Source: Bacteroidota bacterium (GTDB lineage: Bacteria > Bacteroidota > Bacteroidia > NS11-12g > UBA955). From it: 7,150 bases of DNA. The notes beneath the pieces were generated by a model that worked only from the letters and a program-made list of their open reading frames with translations, did no database searches and was not told the origin of the DNA. Positions 1 to 6,657 of this stretch are shown here, piece by piece. The stretch spans positions 1 through 7,150 of the forward strand of contig JAIYBO010000140.1 of NCBI GenBank assembly GCA_027488495.1, given 5' to 3'. A program made the position numbers and the translations under genes. How positions within the stretch are numbered: the first letter of the stretch is position 1; every line of letters starts with the position of its first letter.

Positions 1-227
1 TCGGTCATTACAGTTACTCTTACTGCGCCATTTACTCCGCTGGTACCGATGGCTGATGCAAAAGCAGACCAGCTTGCATAGTTGGTACCACTCGTGGTTT
101 TTGTGGCATCGATGGTGTAGTTTCCGCTCAATTGCGCGCGGGCCGACCCGCAAATGCACAAGAGCATCAATAGCATTTTGAGTTTCGTCATCATGCCATT
201 GGCTGTTGGTTTGTAGTGTTTTTTCAT
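1..227 (-). CDS. N-terminus of a secreted surface protein (probable T9SS-type cargo), partial
   Basis: Only the first 75 codons are present; the gene runs off the left edge. The product starts with a lysine-rich stretch, then a hydrophobic core (KMLLMLLCICG) and a signal-peptidase I site ARA-Q after residue 31. The mature protein begins LSGNYTID, followed by a segment of the type 'NYASWSAFASAIGTSGVNGAV'. This matches the pattern 'G-x-Y-T-I ... F-x-x-A-v-x-x-L ... G-V-x-G-x-V' that opens many large, repetitive Bacteroidota surface proteins exported by Sec and then the type IX secretion system. Those often have beta-helix or Ig-like repeats and a C-terminal sorting domain, none of which can be seen here. 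I chose the ATG at 227 because it is preceded by an A-rich stretch and followed by AAAAAA, a common start context in this phylum. ATGs at 194 and 191 give a shorter and equally good signal peptide. Family assignment is by pattern; the function is unknown. Confidence 0.75.
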   Translation of the reverse strand, partial: MKKHYKPTANGMMTKLKMLLMLLCICGSARAQLSGNYTIDATKTTSGTNYASWSAFASAIGTSGVNGAVRVTVMT

Positions 228-497
228 ATGTGTTTTAATGGTTTATTTCTGTAGGAGTGAGTTGGTAAGACCACTTCTAACAAAAGTATCGCAAACACCT
301 ATGTCTGTACAGTGTCATTGAAAATGACCATTGCGCTATGGAGTTTTTCCATATTGCTATGATTTTCTTTAGTATTTAGGCATAAAAGTGTATTCAACTG
401 AGAATTTGGATGTTCTACAGATTGAATTTCAATGTGATGGAGTTTTGCCCATCGATGGAAGGGGTTGTGATACCCGTTTGAAAGCGCAATTGTTGTT
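228..497. other. Non-coding 270-bp intergenic region with several short inverted repeats
   Basis: No credible gene lies here. Besides the candidate promoter at 281-288 it holds several small symmetric sequences: palindrome CTGTACAG (305-312), GTCATT/AATGAC arms with a 3-nt loop (314-328), TATGGA/TCCATA arms with a 5-nt loop (337-353), ATTGAA/TTCAAT around one base (421-433), and the 10-bp palindrome CCATCGATGG (449-458). None is followed by a T-run on the minus strand, so I cannot point to a classical intrinsic terminator for the thioredoxin-domain gene ending at 498. Confidence 0.6.
281..288 (-). promoter_or_regulatory. Candidate Bacteroidota -7 promoter box for the secreted surface protein
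   Basis: The minus strand reads TACTTTTG, a perfect match to the TAnnTTTG -7 consensus of the Bacteroidota primary sigma factor. Transcription would begin near 276, giving a leader of about 50 nt before the ATG at 227. No clear TTTG -33 element lies at the expected distance; instead the 8-bp palindrome CTGTACAG (305-312) occupies that position and could be an operator. The box is seen directly; promoter activity is inferred. Confidence 0.45.
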
Positions 498-2561
498 TTA
501 CACTTCGTTCAGCGCACAACAATCCATCGCGATTTCAAGGGCCTGTTCCAAGTTGTTCACAGCAGGGAAACACGTGTTGTTGCAGCACACAATGATTTGC
601 AATTCTGCGTTTTTTTCGTTATATTCATTGGTGGTCCAAGAAGGAAGGTATTTATACATGGCCTTCAAGTTTTGCTTGGTACCGCCATCGATTTTGATAT
701 GACAGCCCCCCAAGGTGATGGCTTGTGCCAGTTTCGACCAATTGAAATACCATCCGGGACTTTGGATCATGGGCGATGAGACCTGCAATAACAGGGTGTT
801 TGCCAATTCAATGAATGATTGGTTGGATTGCAACATACCCACTTGAAATAATCCATGTGCCAAAATGGAATTGGGCGATGCGATTACATCGTCGTTTAAA
901 TCACTTTTTCTTACAATCAGTGCCTCACCGTTGCTGGGCGTGAAAGCCATTTGTTGGGTTTGGGGATTGTAAAACAGTTCGATGGCTTTGGTGAGCAAAA
1001 GATTTGCCTGAGTTAGGTATTCGGGATTCGGTGCCGCACGGTGCAAGCCCAATAGGCCATCGCAGAAACAGGCATAATCTTCCAAGAAACCGTGGATTTT
1101 TGTTTCGCCATTTCGGTGAATCCTCAATAACGAATCGTTTTGCCAAAAGGTAGTCCACATCCAATTGGCGAGGGCCTTTGCTTTCTCCAAGTATGCTGGA
1201 TTTTCCAAAAACAATGCGGCATCGGCCATAGCTTTGAGGTATAGGGCGTTCCAACTGCAGATGGCTTTGTCGTCGAAGCTCGGACGTACCCGACTGTCTT
1301 GGTATCGTTTGATTTTTTGTTTGATGCTCAACAACAGTGGATGATATTCAGCGGCGGTGAGGCCTGATTTTTCCAGTACTTGCAGCGGCGCCAAGGGTTG
1401 ATGCAATATGTTGTAGCCATGTTCCCAGTTGCCGTCTTTTTGGATGTTGAATTGGATTTCGGCCAGAGCGAATTCTTCATCGCTCAGTATGGTGAGCAGT
1501 TCTTCGCGCGTAAATACGTAAAACTTGCCTTCCATGCCTTCTGAATCGGCATCGAGGGCGCTTCCATAGCCGGCGTGGGTTTGGTTTTGTAATTCGCTCC
1601 GCTCGGGGCCAGCAAACAATCGAAGTTCCGTTTCGCAAAATTGAATGCACTCTTCAGCAATTTGTTTGTACAGCGGGGCATCGGACCAAGCAAATGCCCT
1701 GGCATACAATGAAATCAGTTGCGCATTGTCGTACAGCATCTTCTCAAAATGTGGCGCAAACCATTGGGCGTCTGTGCTATATCGACAAAAACCGCCACGA
1801 ATTGTATCGTAAATGCCGCCATTGCTCATTTTAATCAGGCTCAAATGCAGGAAATCCTTGGCACTCTCATCGCCGGTGAGCAGGTGGTAATCCAAAATGA
1901 ATTCGTACTGTCCGGGCAATGGGAATTTGGGTGCGCGATTGGGTCCGCCATCCACCCAGTCCAAATTTTCCGCCAATGTGATGAATTGTTCCTTGAGTTG
2001 GTTCCTGCTGATAGTATCGCCCGATTGCCATTGGTTAATGCTATCGAGTTTTTCTTGGATGCGTTGGGCGTAATCGTTCGCTTTTTCTGGTTCTTCACGA
2101 TATACTTTGGCCAATTCTTCGATGATCTGCTTCCATTGTTCTTTGGGGAAATAAGTGCCCGCGTAAATGGGCTGCATGTTGGGCAAACATACCACATTGA
2201 GTGGCCATCCGCCTCGGCCAGTCATGATCTGACAAGCGTCCATATATACCATGTCGATGTCTGGTCTTTCCTCCCGATCCACTTTGATGCTTATCAAATG
2301 GTGGTTCATGATTTCGGCGGTTTCAAAGTCCTCGAAACTCTCGTGCTCCATCACGTGGCACCAATGGCAGGTGCTGTAGCCGATGCTCACCAAGACCAAT
2401 TTGTTTTCAGATTTTGCACGCTGCCAAGTGTCATTGCTCCATTCTTCCCAAGCCACGGGGTTGTATGCATGTTGAAGCAGGTAAGGGCTGTTGGCATGGA
2501 TGAGTGCGTTGGGCTCGTTGTTGTTCACGCGATTGTGGATTGTGTTGGATGGGTTAGACAT
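498..2561 (-). CDS. Thioredoxin-domain protein, YyaL/SSP411 (DUF255) family
   Basis: The 687-residue product is full length for the family (bacterial YyaL, animal SPATA20), which joins an N-terminal thioredoxin-like domain to an alpha/alpha barrel resembling six-hairpin glycosidases. Residues 20-40 carry the family opening (HANSPYLLQHAYNPVAWEEW). The CHWC redox motif is at 65-68, followed by HVMEHESFED, VDREERPDID (94-103), GGWP (117-120) and GTYFP (135-139). Barrel signatures are GGFCRYSTD (256-264), HFEKMLYDNAQ (271-281), DADSEGMEGKF (337-347) and DDKAICSWNAL (430-440). The C-terminus has the usual TCFPAV element plus two CC pairs. There is no signal peptide, so it is probably cytoplasmic. 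The biochemical role of the family is not established; N-acylglucosamine epimerase-like or redox functions have been suggested from fold only. An in-frame ATG at 2636 would add 25 residues without family similarity and would overlap the divergent gene, so the ATG at 2561 was chosen. Confidence 0.93.
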   Translation of the reverse strand: MSNPSNTIHNRVNNNEPNALIHANSPYLLQHAYNPVAWEEWSNDTWQRAKSENKLVLVSIGYSTCHWCHVMEHESFEDFETAEIMNHHLISIKVDREERPDIDMVYMDACQIMTGRGGWPLNVVCLPNMQPIYAGTYFPKEQWKQIIEELAKVYREEPEKANDYAQRIQEKLDSINQWQSGDTISRNQLKEQFITLAENLDWVDGGPNRAPKFPLPGQYEFILDYHLLTGDESAKDFLHLSLIKMSNGGIYDTIRGGFCRYSTDAQWFAPHFEKMLYDNAQLISLYARAFAWSDAPLYKQIAEECIQFCETELRLFAGPERSELQNQTHAGYGSALDADSEGMEGKFYVFTREELLTILSDEEFALAEIQFNIQKDGNWEHGYNILHQPLAPLQVLEKSGLTAAEYHPLLLSIKQKIKRYQDSRVRPSFDDKAICSWNALYLKAMADAALFLENPAYLEKAKALANWMWTTFWQNDSLLRIHRNGETKIHGFLEDYACFCDGLLGLHRAAPNPEYLTQANLLLTKAIELFYNPQTQQMAFTPSNGEALIVRKSDLNDDVIASPNSILAHGLFQVGMLQSNQSFIELANTLLLQVSSPMIQSPGWYFNWSKLAQAITLGGCHIKIDGGTKQNLKAMYKYLPSWTTNEYNEKNAELQIIVCCNNTCFPAVNNLEQALEIAMDCCALNEV

Positions 2562-2578
2562 TTGTGGGCGGGCTTGCT

Positions 2579-2586
2579 TAACTTTG
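2579..2586 (+). promoter_or_regulatory. Candidate -7 promoter box abutting the start of the secreted-protein gene
   Basis: TAACTTTG matches TAnnTTTG exactly and ends six bases before the ATG at 2593. In this phylum transcription starts a few bases after the box, so the transcript would have almost no leader. The -33 element is unclear: a TTTG at 2561-2564 is closer than the usual spacing. The box falls in the 31-bp gap between two divergent start codons, which is where a promoter for this gene would be expected. Confidence 0.4.
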
Positions 2587-2592
2587 TTTTCG

Positions 2593-3180
2593 ATGAAAAG
2601 GCTTGGCAAAGGTCGCACAGTGCATTGGATTCTCAATCTATTTTTGGGACTGAGTTCTTTGTGGATTTTGCCGGCGGTGGCACAGGATGAGGTTTCTGGG
2701 GTTTCGGGAAGTTCGGTGATGGGGTTGGTGAAGTTTCAGAAAGACAGCAGCGCAGCTGGGGCTTTTTCATTTGAGAGCAAGGAGCAGGCGTTGGATACCC
2801 TCATAGTTTGGCTTTTGATGAAAAAACCAAGCATGGCCACGGGTTTCATGCCCAAGGATTTGTTTGTTGCACAGTGGCGATCTCACGATACGGTTACGTT
2901 GAAGCAGGTGGTAGAGGGGGGATGGCTGACGTATCAATTTCGATTCAAAAAATCGTTGTTAAAAACGCAGTTGAAGATGAAGCAAAGCAAGGTGAATTTT
3001 AAGATGGTGGAGGTTGTGCCAAAGCCCCGTGTGACAGAGAGTGTTGCGGGGGATGGGATCACCAAGTACGATTACACCGTGAAGTATAAAAAGCTGAAAT
3101 ATGTGTTGAGTTTTCAGTTGTGGTGGATCGATGGGAAGGGCTATTGGGTGAATGAAGTTTCGTGGATGATGGGTGTGTAA
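2593..3180 (+). CDS. Hypothetical secreted protein, 195 residues
   Basis: I do not recognise this protein. It starts with a clear Sec signal peptide: basic MKRLGKGR, hydrophobic core (about 12-26) and an AVA-Q cleavage site after residue 30, so the mature protein of about 165 residues should be periplasmic or secreted. It has no cysteine, hence is not a lipoprotein. The mature part begins with a Gly/Ser-rich linker (34-40), then a probable helix (about 62-78), then lysine-rich alternating hydrophobic stretches (108-180) that look like beta strands, and a tryptophan-rich end (LWWIDGKGYWVNEVSW, 176-191). That arrangement is compatible with a small alpha+beta domain of NTF2-like type, but this is a guess. 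The ATG at 2593 was preferred to one at 2491 because it puts the signal peptide at the N-terminus and avoids a 71-bp overlap with the divergent gene. It is the only plus-strand gene and its stop is 4 bp from that of the convergent nuclease. Confidence 0.8.
   Translation: MKRLGKGRTVHWILNLFLGLSSLWILPAVAQDEVSGVSGSSVMGLVKFQKDSSAAGAFSFESKEQALDTLIVWLLMKKPSMATGFMPKDLFVAQWRSHDTVTLKQVVEGGWLTYQFRFKKSLLKTQLKMKQSKVNFKMVEVVPKPRVTESVAGDGITKYDYTVKYKKLKYVLSFQLWWIDGKGYWVNEVSWMMGV
2607..2636 (-). promoter_or_regulatory. Candidate promoter of the thioredoxin-domain gene
   Basis: On the minus strand a TTG (2636-2634) and GACCTTTG (2614-2607) are 19 bp apart, the right spacing for the Bacteroidota -33 and -7 elements, with one mismatch in the -7 box (G for the first T). 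It would lie inside the coding region of the divergent secreted-protein gene and give a leader of about 40 nt. The match is imperfect, so this is only a candidate. Confidence 0.25.
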
Positions 3181-3184
3181 GCCC

Positions 3185-4009
3185 TCAATTCCAATTCCAC
3201 TTTTGGGTATTCAAAGTGCTTTCCACGGCCATGGCTTGCGCCGATTGACTGGATTTTTCTAGCGCAGGAAAAAAGTTGATGCCCGTGATTTTTTCTACGG
3301 CATCGATGCTCATCGCGAAATGGCTGAGGGGTAGCTGCGAACCCTGGTTATCGAACACAAATCCAATGGCGCGCATGGGTTTGGCGGTATCGAGGAGTAC
3401 TTTGTAGAATCGCTTGGGGACAGTAATTCGGTTGTAGTTGCCGATGAATTGCGTGAGAGAGTCTTTGAGTACGGGGCCTGTGACGATGAAAAGCGGTCGG
3501 TTGGCGGGAGCCCAAGTCCGGATTTTTTCTTCGAGCTGTTTCCAAATGCCACGATTTAGGCCGGGGCGCTGTGGGGAGATGTTGCTGGTGTAGAACGATT
3601 CTGCCATCGCTTGGCTGGAATATTTCATGTCGGCAGCGGGCGCGAGATGTCCGCGATCGAACCCAGATTTCGTATAATCTTCGGTGCGGGCGGTGTGCGG
3701 TTTGATAACGGGGTCTATGGAGAACCGGCTTTCGCGTTCGGCGATGCCCAAGGTATGGCTCATTGTGAGTTCGTAGGCCACCCAATTGGCTTGCATGTGT
3801 TTGTGGTTGTACGAAACGGAATAGGCCGAGTGATGGGTGGTTTTTTCTCCGGGTTTCAGCTCGGGCAATCCCCAACGCAGTGAGGCAGTGGATTGATTTT
3901 GATTACCTTGGGTTGGTGAAGGGGCAAAAGAGTAAAACAGGAATAATCCGAGAAGGAGTAGGGTAGCAACAAATAGAATCGTGGAATAATTTCTCCGTTT
4001 GGCCAACAT
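3185..4009 (-). CDS. DNA/RNA non-specific endonuclease (NUC1 / beta-beta-alpha-Me family), membrane-anchored
   Basis: The 274-residue product is a sugar-non-specific nuclease that cleaves single- and double-stranded DNA and RNA with a divalent metal. The active-site motif DRGHLAPAAD covers 118-127, with H121 as general base and R119 beside it. The metal-binding segment LNRGIWKQLE (151-160) supplies N152 and E160, spaced as in Serratia nuclease (N119/E127). YTSNISPQ (140-147) and the C-terminal ITGINFFP (241-248) are also typical. Residues 8-29 form one hydrophobic segment after MLAKRR with no good cleavage site or lipobox cysteine, so the enzyme is probably an inner-membrane-anchored periplasmic nuclease; uncleaved versus cleaved is not certain. 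The ATG lies 5 bp after the pyrD stop, implying co-transcription. A GTG at 4015 in the same frame would overlap that stop by one base and adds only two residues. It probably degrades external nucleic acid for nutrition (inference). Confidence 0.93.
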   Translation of the reverse strand: MLAKRRNYSTILFVATLLLLGLFLFYSFAPSPTQGNQNQSTASLRWGLPELKPGEKTTHHSAYSVSYNHKHMQANWVAYELTMSHTLGIAERESRFSIDPVIKPHTARTEDYTKSGFDRGHLAPAADMKYSSQAMAESFYTSNISPQRPGLNRGIWKQLEEKIRTWAPANRPLFIVTGPVLKDSLTQFIGNYNRITVPKRFYKVLLDTAKPMRAIGFVFDNQGSQLPLSHFAMSIDAVEKITGINFFPALEKSSQSAQAMAVESTLNTQKWNWN

Positions 4010-4014
4010 GGGCA

Positions 4015-5025
4015 CTAAGATAGGATTTTTCTCACGATGCGAGGGCCTACGTATACGAACCCTGTATACACTTGCACCAAGCTGGCACCACGAGACAATT
4101 TGCCTTCATAATCTTCTTTGGTGAACACGCCACCCACACCGATGAGGGGTATTTGGCCGCCCAACTCCATCGCCAAGAATCCCAAAATGGTATTGGATGA
4201 TTCATAAACGGGCTTGCCACTGAGGCCACCGGCACCGATTTTCTCAATTTTCGCTTGTGATGTATTGAGGTTGCTTCTGTCGATGGTGGTATTGGTTGCA
4301 ATCACGCCGTCCACTTTGGCTTTTTTGATGGTGTCTATGAGGGTATGTACTTGAGATTGCTTGAAATCGGGCGCAATTTTGAGGAAAATGGGCTTCCAAA
4401 TGCGTTTTTCTGTCCGAATTACGTGCAGTTTGGCGAAAAGGTCACAAATGAATTCATCCTCTTGCAGGTCTCTCAATCCTGGGGTGTTGGGAGAGGAAAT
4501 ATTGACCACCAAATAATCTACGTAGTCGTATATTTTGTCGAAAGCCGTGGTATAATCATTGGCGGCTTGTTCGTTTGGAGTGATTTTGTTCTTTCCGATA
4601 TTGCCACCGACCACCAGGCCTGCCGGGCGATTTTTCAATCTTTCAACTACGGCGTCTATGCCATCGTTGTTGAAACCCATTCGGTTGATGAGTGCATTGT
4701 CTTGGGGCAAGCGGAACAATCTGGGCGCTGGATTTCCGGGTTGCGCCACAGGTGTTACCGTGCCGATTTCCACGTGTCCAAATCCCAAATCTTTGAGCAA
4801 ATGCAACCATTTTGCATTTTTATCGAACCCGGCAGCCAATCCAATGGTATTGGGGAAGGTGATCCCTGCCACCACTGCCGGTTGGGCTTTGATGGGTTGG
4901 AAGCTTTTTCTGATCCAATTGCCAAGGATGGGGAATCGCAAAACGATGCTCAAACTTTTCAATGCGAATTCATGGGCTGCTTCTGGACTGAGCAGGAAGA
5001 GGATCGACTTGAGAAAGTTATACAT
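4015..5025 (-). CDS. pyrD: Dihydroorotate dehydrogenase (quinone), class 2
   Basis: The product oxidises dihydroorotate to orotate in de novo pyrimidine synthesis and passes electrons through FMN to membrane quinone. Its 336 residues equal the length of E. coli PyrD. An amphipathic N-terminus (MYNFLKSILFLLSPEAAHEFAL begins it) corresponds to the membrane-associating, quinone-binding helices of class 2 enzymes. GLAAGFDKN (62-70), FNNDG (118-122), and NISSPNTPGLR (175-185) follow; S178 is in the position of the catalytic serine (class 1 enzymes have cysteine). ATNTTIDR (243-250), IGVGGV (295-300) and YTGFVYVGP (320-328) form the FMN phosphate site. The start at 5025 was chosen because residues upstream of it in the same frame overlap purH and have no family similarity. 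It follows purH by 47 bp with no promoter box or terminator visible in the gap, and precedes the nuclease gene by 5 bp, so all three probably form one transcript. Confidence 0.96.
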   Translation of the reverse strand: MYNFLKSILFLLSPEAAHEFALKSLSIVLRFPILGNWIRKSFQPIKAQPAVVAGITFPNTIGLAAGFDKNAKWLHLLKDLGFGHVEIGTVTPVAQPGNPAPRLFRLPQDNALINRMGFNNDGIDAVVERLKNRPAGLVVGGNIGKNKITPNEQAANDYTTAFDKIYDYVDYLVVNISSPNTPGLRDLQEDEFICDLFAKLHVIRTEKRIWKPIFLKIAPDFKQSQVHTLIDTIKKAKVDGVIATNTTIDRSNLNTSQAKIEKIGAGGLSGKPVYESSNTILGFLAMELGGQIPLIGVGGVFTKEDYEGKLSRGASLVQVYTGFVYVGPRIVRKILS

Positions 5026-5072
5026 TTGAAATGACAGTGCGGTTAAGACGTTGGGTTGTGTGTTGTGGTTGC

Positions 5073-6572
5073 TTAGTGTTTGAAATGTCTCACGCCGGTG
5101 GTTACCATGGCGATGCCGTTGGCGTTGCAATAATCTACTGACAGTTGATCTTTGATGCTTCCACCGGGTTGAACCACGGCTTTGATGCCTGACTTGTCTG
5201 CGATTTCAACACAATCTGGGAATGGGAAGAATGCGTCGCTGGCCATCACTGCACCTTCTAAATCGAATCCAAAGCGGTTGGCTTTTTCAATGGCTTGTTG
5301 CAATGCATCTACGCGAGACGTTTGCCCAGTTCCTGAAGCCAATAATTGTTGGTTTTTCACCAAAACGATGGTATTGCTTTTGGTTTGCTTTACCAATTTT
5401 ACAGCGAATTCAAGGTCGTGCAATTGTTCCGCGGTGGGGGCGGTGCTTGTTACGGCCGACATATGGGTTTGGTTTTCGGTCACTGCATCGCGATCCTGCA
5501 CCAAATGTCCATTGAGGGCGGTTCTGATCATTGTGGGGTTGAGCAACACGGTGCCTGAGGTTTCGAGCACAATGCGGTTTGTTTTGCCTTTCAGCAATTC
5601 CAAAGCATCGTTGTCGTACGATGGGGCAATCAGCACTTCAAAAAACAAGTTGTTGATTTCGGTGGCAGTGGCCAAATCGATGTTTGCGTTGGTGGCCAAA
5701 ATTCCGCCAAAAGCACTCACTGGGTCACAATTCAACGCCGTTTTCCATGCATCAAGGACATGGGTACGGGTGGCAACGCCGCAGGCATTGTTGTGTTTGA
5801 TGATGACAAATGTGGCGCCATCGGTCACGTTGAATTCATTGAGCAAGCAAACGGCACTGTCTACATCTAGCAAGTTGTTGTAGCTGAGTTCTTTGCCTTG
5901 GTGTTTTTTGAACATGGCTTCCAAATTGCCTTTGAAATACCCTTTTTGGTGGGGGTTTTCTCCGTAGCGCAAAGTGTAAGTTTTGTTTCCAGCAAACCAA
6001 TCGGCGATGAGGCCATCGTATTCGGCGGTTACGGCAAAGGCTTTTCCAGCAAATTGCTTTCTTTGTGCCAAGCTGAGGCTGCCATTTCCTTCTGTGAATG
6101 CATTAAGGAAAGAAGCGTATTCGTTTTTATGGGCGATGATGGTGGTGTGTGCGTGGTTTTTTGCACCGGCACGAATCAAAGAGACCCCACCAATATCAAT
6201 TTTTTCGATGATGTCTTGCTCAGATCCACCGGCAGCAACGGTTTCGGCAAATGGGTATAAATCCACCATCACCAGGTCAAACAACGGGATTTCATACTGT
6301 GCGATTTCCTCCATGTCCTGGGCCAATTCTCTACGAGCCAAGATGCCACCAAACACTTTTGGGTGAAGGGTTTTCACTCTGCCGCCAAGAATGGACGGGT
6401 ATCCGGTGATGTCTTCCACAGCTACACAAGGGATGTTCATGTCTTCGATGAACTTGCGCGTTCCACCGGTAGAATAAAGGGTTACATTTTTTTCGTGTAG
6501 GGCTTTGACGATTTGGTCAAGACCGTCTTTGTAGAAAACGGAGATAAGGGCAGATTGTATCGGAGAATTCAC
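5073..6572 (-). CDS. purH: Bifunctional AICAR formyltransferase / IMP cyclohydrolase
   Basis: PurH carries out the last two steps of de novo purine synthesis: formylation of AICAR using 10-formyl-THF, then ring closure to IMP. The 499-residue protein is full length. The N-terminal IMP cyclohydrolase domain (about 1-190) shows STGGT (34-38), GGRVKTLHP (63-71) and DLYPF (104-108). The AICAR transformylase domain has RYGENPHQ (202-209), YNNLLDVDSA (231-240), the catalytic Lys-His pair in KHNNACGVA (259-267), DPVSAFGG (283-290), SDAFFPF (445-451), QPGGSIKD (468-475) and the conserved end VRHFKH. The start is GTG at 6572: an in-frame TAA lies only four codons upstream, so no ATG can extend it, and the protein already begins at the usual distance before ALISV. 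It leads the probable purH-pyrD-nuclease operon and has a TAATTTTG box just upstream. Having purine and pyrimidine genes in tandem is not the classical order of either pathway. Confidence 0.97.
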   Translation of the reverse strand: MNSPIQSALISVFYKDGLDQIVKALHEKNVTLYSTGGTRKFIEDMNIPCVAVEDITGYPSILGGRVKTLHPKVFGGILARRELAQDMEEIAQYEIPLFDLVMVDLYPFAETVAAGGSEQDIIEKIDIGGVSLIRAGAKNHAHTTIIAHKNEYASFLNAFTEGNGSLSLAQRKQFAGKAFAVTAEYDGLIADWFAGNKTYTLRYGENPHQKGYFKGNLEAMFKKHQGKELSYNNLLDVDSAVCLLNEFNVTDGATFVIIKHNNACGVATRTHVLDAWKTALNCDPVSAFGGILATNANIDLATATEINNLFFEVLIAPSYDNDALELLKGKTNRIVLETSGTVLLNPTMIRTALNGHLVQDRDAVTENQTHMSAVTSTAPTAEQLHDLEFAVKLVKQTKSNTIVLVKNQQLLASGTGQTSRVDALQQAIEKANRFGFDLEGAVMASDAFFPFPDCVEIADKSGIKAVVQPGGSIKDQLSVDYCNANGIAMVTTGVRHFKH

Positions 6573-6576
6573 GCGG

Positions 6577-6584
6577 CAAAATTA
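6577..6584 (-). promoter_or_regulatory. Candidate -7 promoter box abutting the purH start codon
   Basis: The minus strand reads TAATTTTG, an exact match to TAnnTTTG, and ends four bases before the GTG start of purH. If used, the transcript would start at or next to the GTG and be leaderless. A T-rich stretch about 16 bp further upstream is the only -33-like sequence. The 84-bp gap between the DUF5522 gene and purH is otherwise without features except the small hairpin at the DUF5522 stop. Confidence 0.4.
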
Positions 6585-6641
6585 GGCATTCCAAGTGGGG
6601 AAAACCCATGAAATCTCGGAAGTTTATCCCAAGTTTTTCAC

Positions 6642-6657
6642 AGTGCGATTTTGCACT
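6642..6657 (-). repeat. Small hairpin overlapping the DUF5522 stop codon
   Basis: AGTGC and GCACT arms pair perfectly around a 6-nt loop and include the first base-pair column of the DUF5522 stop region. On the minus transcript the hairpin is followed by GTGAAAAAC rather than a U-run, so it does not qualify as an intrinsic terminator. It may be chance or a weak 3'-end structure. Confidence 0.25.

Noticed and set aside
388..702. Plus-strand 104-codon frame starting in the intergenic region
   Set aside because: Two thirds of it is antisense to the C-terminus of the thioredoxin-domain gene, and the sequence has no signal peptide or domain resemblance.
2562..2636. Upstream in-frame ATG giving the thioredoxin-domain protein 25 extra residues
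   Set aside because: The extra residues have no family similarity and would overlap the divergent secreted-protein gene; the family usually starts shortly before the 'SPYLLQHA' motif.
1719..2690. Long open frame on the plus strand opposite the thioredoxin-domain gene
   Set aside because: It is fully antisense to strongly conserved DUF255 motifs, shows no recognisable domain, and overlaps the start of the real secreted-protein gene in another frame.
3181..3184. A bidirectional terminator between the convergent genes
   Set aside because: Only 4 bp separate the stop codons and I see no stem-loop with T-runs around them.
5026..5130. N-terminal extension of pyrD into the purH gene
   Set aside because: The extension is Arg/His-rich, antithetic to the membrane-associating N-terminus of class 2 enzymes, and the ATG at 5025 gives exactly the family length.
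5182..6366. Several plus-strand open frames opposite purH
   Set aside because: They mirror the codon structure of purH, are rich in Ser/Cys/Phe with no domain pattern, and purH is certain.
6642..6657. Hairpin at the DUF5522 stop as an intrinsic terminator
   Set aside because: The stem has only 5 bp and no U-run follows on the minus transcript.
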